NCBI GenBank assembly: GCA_049293015.1
Contig: JBATSB010000010.1
Span: 5,411 to 69,410, forward strand
From: UBA2330 sp049293015
Lineage (GTDB): Bacteria; Bacteroidota; Ignavibacteria; Tepidaquicellales; Tepidaquicellaceae
Direction of reading: 5' to 3'
Length of the DNA: 64,000 nt
In this document: piece after piece, positions 61,025 through 64,000 of the stretch
Numbering within the stretch: position 1 is the first letter of the stretch
Layout of the letters: the number at the start of each line of letters is the position of its first letter
The notes under the pieces: model-generated
What the model was told of the DNA's origin: nothing
What the model saw: the letters and a program-made list of their open reading frames with translations, nothing else
Database searches by the model: none
Position numbers and translations under genes: made by a program

Positions 61025-61981
61025 TCAATTTATATTATAATTTTTCAAATCTGTTTCTTTCATACATTTAAAATGTTTCTTTGGACATTCGGGCAGTCCT
61101 ATATGTGAACAAGGTCTGCACTCCAATCCGTTTACTTCTATTACCTCAGATGTTTTAAGCTGCGGGAAAAATCCAAACTCCTTTACTGTCGATCCGAATA
61201 TCGCATAGGTTTTTTTATTCAATGCTTCACTCAAATGCAATACTGCGCTGTCATTACAAATTACATATTCACTTCCATTTATCATTGATGCCAATTCACT
61301 GATTGACAATTCTCCGCAAAGATTTTTTGTATTGCTGCATTCTGAATTTATTTTATTGCAGATCTCCATATCGATATCATCGCTGCTACCTGTTAATATA
61401 AAAGTTTCATTTTCTCTGGAACGAATAAACTCAATAAACTTCTCATCAGGATATGTCTTTGTATAATGTTTTGAAGATGGTGAAATAACTGCATACGGAA
61501 TATCAAATTTTTGCAATTCAGAAAAATTCAGAATACTGGTTGTAAACTTTAGCTCATCATTATTTAAACTATCACTAAACGTAAGCAGATATTTTTTATA
61601 GACAGGAATTATCTCTTTAAATAAATTTATCTTAAATTTCACAAGCAGCATTTTCATCAAATTATTTTTGATTATCCTTCTTACTTCAGCACCGCTGCCT
61701 CTTGTAAGATAAATGCTTTTAAAATTTTTATGAATGTCGAGGATCAGATCATATTTTTCATCACTTAATTTATTTTTTGTAATGCTAAGATCGTTGTCTG
61801 TTTCAATTATTTTATCAACATTTGGATTAAGTTTGATCACTTCTGAAAATTTCTTTCGGGTGAGGAAATGTATTTCAGCTTCCGGATATTTTTTACGCAG
61901 AATATTCAGTAAGGGAAATGAAAGTATTATATCACCAAGAGATGAAAGTCTGACTACAAGTATTTTTTTAAATTCATGCAA
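61025..61981 (-). CDS. Glycosyltransferase family 9 (heptosyltransferase-like)
   Basis: A 318-aa GT-B protein. ILVVRLSSLGDIILSFPLL is the family 9 N-terminal signature, and SELASMINGSEYVICNDSAVLHLSEAL with FGSTVKEFGFFP is the ADP-heptose binding part. A cluster GLECRPCSHIGLPECP has the CRPC...C pattern usual in Bacteroidota/Chlorobi members. It adds a heptose or similar sugar to lipopolysaccharide core at the inner membrane face. Start TTG 61981, 15 bp behind bshC. Confidence 0.88.
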   Translation of the reverse strand: MHEFKKILVVRLSSLGDIILSFPLLNILRKKYPEAEIHFLTRKKFSEVIKLNPNVDKIIETDNDLSITKNKLSDEKYDLILDIHKNFKSIYLTRGSGAEVRRIIKNNLMKMLLVKFKINLFKEIIPVYKKYLLTFSDSLNNDELKFTTSILNFSELQKFDIPYAVISPSSKHYTKTYPDEKFIEFIRSRENETFILTGSSDDIDMEICNKINSECSNTKNLCGELSISELASMINGSEYVICNDSAVLHLSEALNKKTYAIFGSTVKEFGFFPQLKTSEVIEVNGLECRPCSHIGLPECPKKHFKCMKETDLKNYNIN

Positions 61982-61996
61982 ATATATTTGGGAATG

Positions 61997-63652
61997 TTAT
62001 TTCAAACTTACATTTGTATCTACAAGCTGATGTGAAAAATCTGAAATATCAGTATGTAAAAATAAATGATCAATGAATGCCGGACCGTATTTATTTAAAA
62101 AATAGGTTATGTTTAAAACCCTCTCCTGCAGTGTATTATCAGGATAAATATTTATGAGAATTTTCTGAAGTTGATTTGAAATTACTTCGCTGCTCTTTGA
62201 CTGCGCATCAGAAAATTTATCCTTAGCTACGTTCAGTGATTCGAGGAATTGCTCATTCCTTTTTGAAAGTGCCTTTGTCTGATTTATATCAATGTTCTCA
62301 AGTGTCTTCTCATAAGTATAAAATAATGCACGCAGTTCATCTCTGAATTCTGAAAATATTTCATCAGCATTATATTCATTTGTCTTTCCGATAAGTTTTT
62401 TACTTAGTTCCTTTTCATCTAACAGTTCTTCGAATTTCAATCCATACTTTTCCAGAAATACTATTACTTTTTTTTCAAGTATAGTTACAGATGTCCTTGG
62501 ATAAATTACAGGCATTGGAATATTAAACCACTTATATACTTCCTTAAATTGACCAAAATATGAAATCTCCGAAGGTCCGCCTACATAAGCAATAGTCGGC
62601 AGAAGATAATCCTGACATATCGGTCTCGTCACTACATTCCAGCTAAATCTTTCGGGGTTACTTTCTAATATTTCAAATATTTCTTCTTTCGAAAATTTTG
62701 TTCGGGAATGCCGTAGAGCAAATATTTCTCCGTCCCTCGGCTCGATCAGATATCTGTTTCCCTCATGAATATAAAAAAGATTGATGGCTTTTGGCTTTAC
62801 CTGTACTGCAAAATTTTCTTCCAGTTCGACTGAAGTGTCAATCACTTTTTCACAAACTGCAGGAAATGTACTCAGCTCTTTCTGAAAAACCGGCTTAAGC
62901 ATTTTCTTAACTCTTTCATCTGTAGCATCAATAAATATTAATCCTTTATCCCCTATCAGTTTATTCAGCAATTCTGCAAATGCTGTTTTAAGATCAGCAC
63001 CTTCTGTATATGCTTCTCTGATATTGTCAAATAATTCTTTGTTGAAATCTGAAGCGTTCATAGAATTTTCAACATCATCAATAAACTCTCTTATCCGTTC
63101 GTCAAGTTTTATATTTCCTGTCGGCTCATAATATTTTTCCTTTTCTTCTCCCCCAACATAATAACTTACATTTTTTAATTCATTTTCCTTACTAATAACA
63201 TTCACATTATTTATCTCAAGAAAATCATGATCATCCGCTTCCAACCAGAATACAGGCACGAATTTATACTCAGGAAATTTCTCTCTAAGCTTTTCACTTA
63301 GCTGTATTGTATTAAGTGTTTTAAGTATTGTATAGTAAGGACCCGTTAAAAATCCAAGCTGCTGACCGGTAACGACTGCGAATGTATCTTTCTCATTAAG
63401 TATCTGGATATTTTCAAAAGTTTCATCACCTGATCCAAATTTTTCATTCTGTTCTTTTAAAATTTCAGTCAGTTCATTCCTAAAAAAATTCTTATTATTT
63501 GCATAAGATGCTTTTTTTAATTCAATACATTCTCTGAAATCAGAATCATTCTTATAATCAAACTGATAGAATTTTGATATGCTGCTGAAGTCGTTTATGT
63601 ATCTTATGAAAAGTTCGTTGAATGACGGGATTGAAGTGTAGTCTATAGACAT
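61997..63652 (-). CDS. bshC: Bacillithiol biosynthesis cysteine-adding enzyme BshC
   Basis: A 551-aa protein of full family length. FAVVTGQQLGFLTGPYYTILKT, in pieces, FVPVFWLEADDHDFLEINN (DHDF motif of the nucleotidyltransferase-like core), YVGGPSEISYFGQ and IPMPVIYPRTS are the BshC landmarks, followed by a C-terminal coiled-coil region. It ligates cysteine to glucosaminyl-malate to give bacillithiol. BshA and BshB are not in the window. It is first in the operon with the GT9 and rlmI-like genes. Confidence 0.95.
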   Translation of the reverse strand: MSIDYTSIPSFNELFIRYINDFSSISKFYQFDYKNDSDFRECIELKKASYANNKNFFRNELTEILKEQNEKFGSGDETFENIQILNEKDTFAVVTGQQLGFLTGPYYTILKTLNTIQLSEKLREKFPEYKFVPVFWLEADDHDFLEINNVNVISKENELKNVSYYVGGEEKEKYYEPTGNIKLDERIREFIDDVENSMNASDFNKELFDNIREAYTEGADLKTAFAELLNKLIGDKGLIFIDATDERVKKMLKPVFQKELSTFPAVCEKVIDTSVELEENFAVQVKPKAINLFYIHEGNRYLIEPRDGEIFALRHSRTKFSKEEIFEILESNPERFSWNVVTRPICQDYLLPTIAYVGGPSEISYFGQFKEVYKWFNIPMPVIYPRTSVTILEKKVIVFLEKYGLKFEELLDEKELSKKLIGKTNEYNADEIFSEFRDELRALFYTYEKTLENIDINQTKALSKRNEQFLESLNVAKDKFSDAQSKSSEVISNQLQKILINIYPDNTLQERVLNITYFLNKYGPAFIDHLFLHTDISDFSHQLVDTNVSLK

Positions 63653-63920
63653 TAACTAAAATTATTTATTTAAGAAAAATTAATCATTAATATTCTAATA
63701 TGAAATTTATTAATTTTAACGAAAGTAATTTTAAATCATACGATAAATCTAATACTCTAATTTAAAAATAAATGTCTGTCATTCCCGACTCGCCTGCTAT
63801 TTATAATCAGCGGTAAACTTGGAATTAAAGACAGGCGAGAACGGGAATCCAGGATGATTAGAATTTAATTCACGAGCCGTCGGTAAATTAACAAAAGGGC
63901 TCACTTTCAATTTGAGTTAG
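63653..63920. other. Leader of bshC and repeat-bearing gap
   Basis: The AT-rich part 63653-63770 must hold the bshC promoter; no box was assigned. The long hairpin at 63781-63848 follows, then GAGCC...GGGCTC (63875-63902). No gene. Confidence 0.45.
63781..63848. repeat. Extended ATTCCCG palindrome, copy 4
   Basis: ATTCCCG-A-CTCGCCTG pairs with CAGGCGAG-AA-CGGGAAT, 15 base pairs with a small internal loop and a 34-nt loop. It belongs to the GTCATTCCCG family but has longer arms. Confidence 0.85.
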
Positions 63921-63956
63921 TACGAATTATTTTCGTAGTAATACGAAATCTTTCGT
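63921..63956. promoter_or_regulatory. Operator-like array of four TACGAA/TTCGTA half-sites
   Basis: Half-sites TACGAA, TTTCGTA, TACGAA and TTTCGTA alternate, forming TACGAA-N-TTCGTA and TTCGTA-GTAA-TACGAA palindromes. TTGAGT (63912-63917) and TAGTAAT (63936-63942) could be promoter boxes covered by it. It lies 34 bp before the ATG of the next gene. BlaI/CopY-type repressors use similar TACnA-type palindromes, but the regulator is not known. Confidence 0.5.
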
Positions 63957-63989
63957 AGCATATGAACTTCTTAACCGAAAGGAACCCTT

Positions 63990-64000
63990 ATGAAACAAAT
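63990..64000 (+). CDS. Start of a gene running out of the window
   Basis: AAAGGA (63978-63983) is followed after six bases by ATG AAA CAA AT. Only three codons are visible, so no product can be named. The strong ribosome site and the operator array in front support a real, regulated gene. Confidence 0.6.

Overview
The window looks like chromosome of an AT-rich member of Ignavibacteriota (Bacteroidota/Chlorobi lineage). Several secreted proteins end in a type IX secretion (T9SS) sorting domain with the NxPNPFNP signature and a ...KKFILLK / ...KRMILLK end. A PorV/PorQ-type T9SS protein, a bacillithiol gene (bshC), a lipoprotein with an acidic export signal after its cysteine and a SusC-like TonB receptor fit the same lineage. 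About a third of the credible genes start with TTG. No phage, IS transposase, rRNA or CRISPR array is visible.

Layout. 0-4.3 kb: the 3' end of a methylmalonyl-CoA mutase gene, then a run of genes for a GT-C-like membrane glycosyltransferase, a UbiA family DPPR-synthase-like prenyltransferase, an EamA transporter and acylphosphatase. 4.9-18.6 kb: a secretion and surface-protein region. It holds the PorV/PorQ-like protein, a 505-aa helical protein of unknown function, two paralogous cassettes (each a micro-ORF MMIRPP, a small exported protein ending LGPNY, a hairpin and a seven-bladed FG-GAP T9SS cargo), an anaerobic sulfatase-maturase, a YCF48-like T9SS cargo and a small FG-GAP protein. 18.6-25.2 kb: tRNA-Gly(CCC), a SerB-SerA fusion next to a SerC-like aminotransferase (the whole phosphorylated serine pathway in two genes), a Tat-exported FAD sugar/polyol dehydrogenase pair and a threonine aldolase. 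25-36.4 kb: mostly housekeeping (gyrA, DinB, a DUF2442/DUF4160 pair, a phosphatase, DCC protein, metG, folP, copper ATPase, methyltransferase). 36.4-39.8 kb: a small glycan locus (GT2, epimerase, GT-C). 40-46.6 kb: tRNA-Arg(UCG) between two tandem-repeat tracts, priA, a sodium symporter, an MBL hydrolase and a T9SS cargo.

46.8-54.6 kb is the most accessory-looking part. A GIY-YIG/DUF4357 protein stands between palindromic repeats. Next to it is a four-gene minus-strand set made of a GH19-type muramidase/chitinase, a patatin phospholipase, a 1189-aa fusion of a polytopic membrane domain to a GMC oxidoreductase, and a metallophosphoesterase; none of the three soluble enzymes has a recognisable export signal. 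55.7-59.3 kb carries a TonB receptor, a surface lipoprotein, a previously unlisted 41-aa membrane peptide and an IsdG-type haem monooxygenase, with two Crp/Fnr-like boxes between the transcription units. 59.8-63.7 kb has rlmI-like, glycosyltransferase family 9 and bshC genes. The right edge shows the first codons of a gene under a four-half-site palindromic operator.

Short palindromic repeats of at least four families are scattered between genes. The most noteworthy signals are the duplicated leader/LGPNY/FG-GAP cassettes with their conserved micro-ORF and intercistronic hairpin, the covarying hairpin elements on either side of them, and the muramidase-patatin-GMC-phosphoesterase cluster. All functions here are read from sequence by eye; no database search was run.
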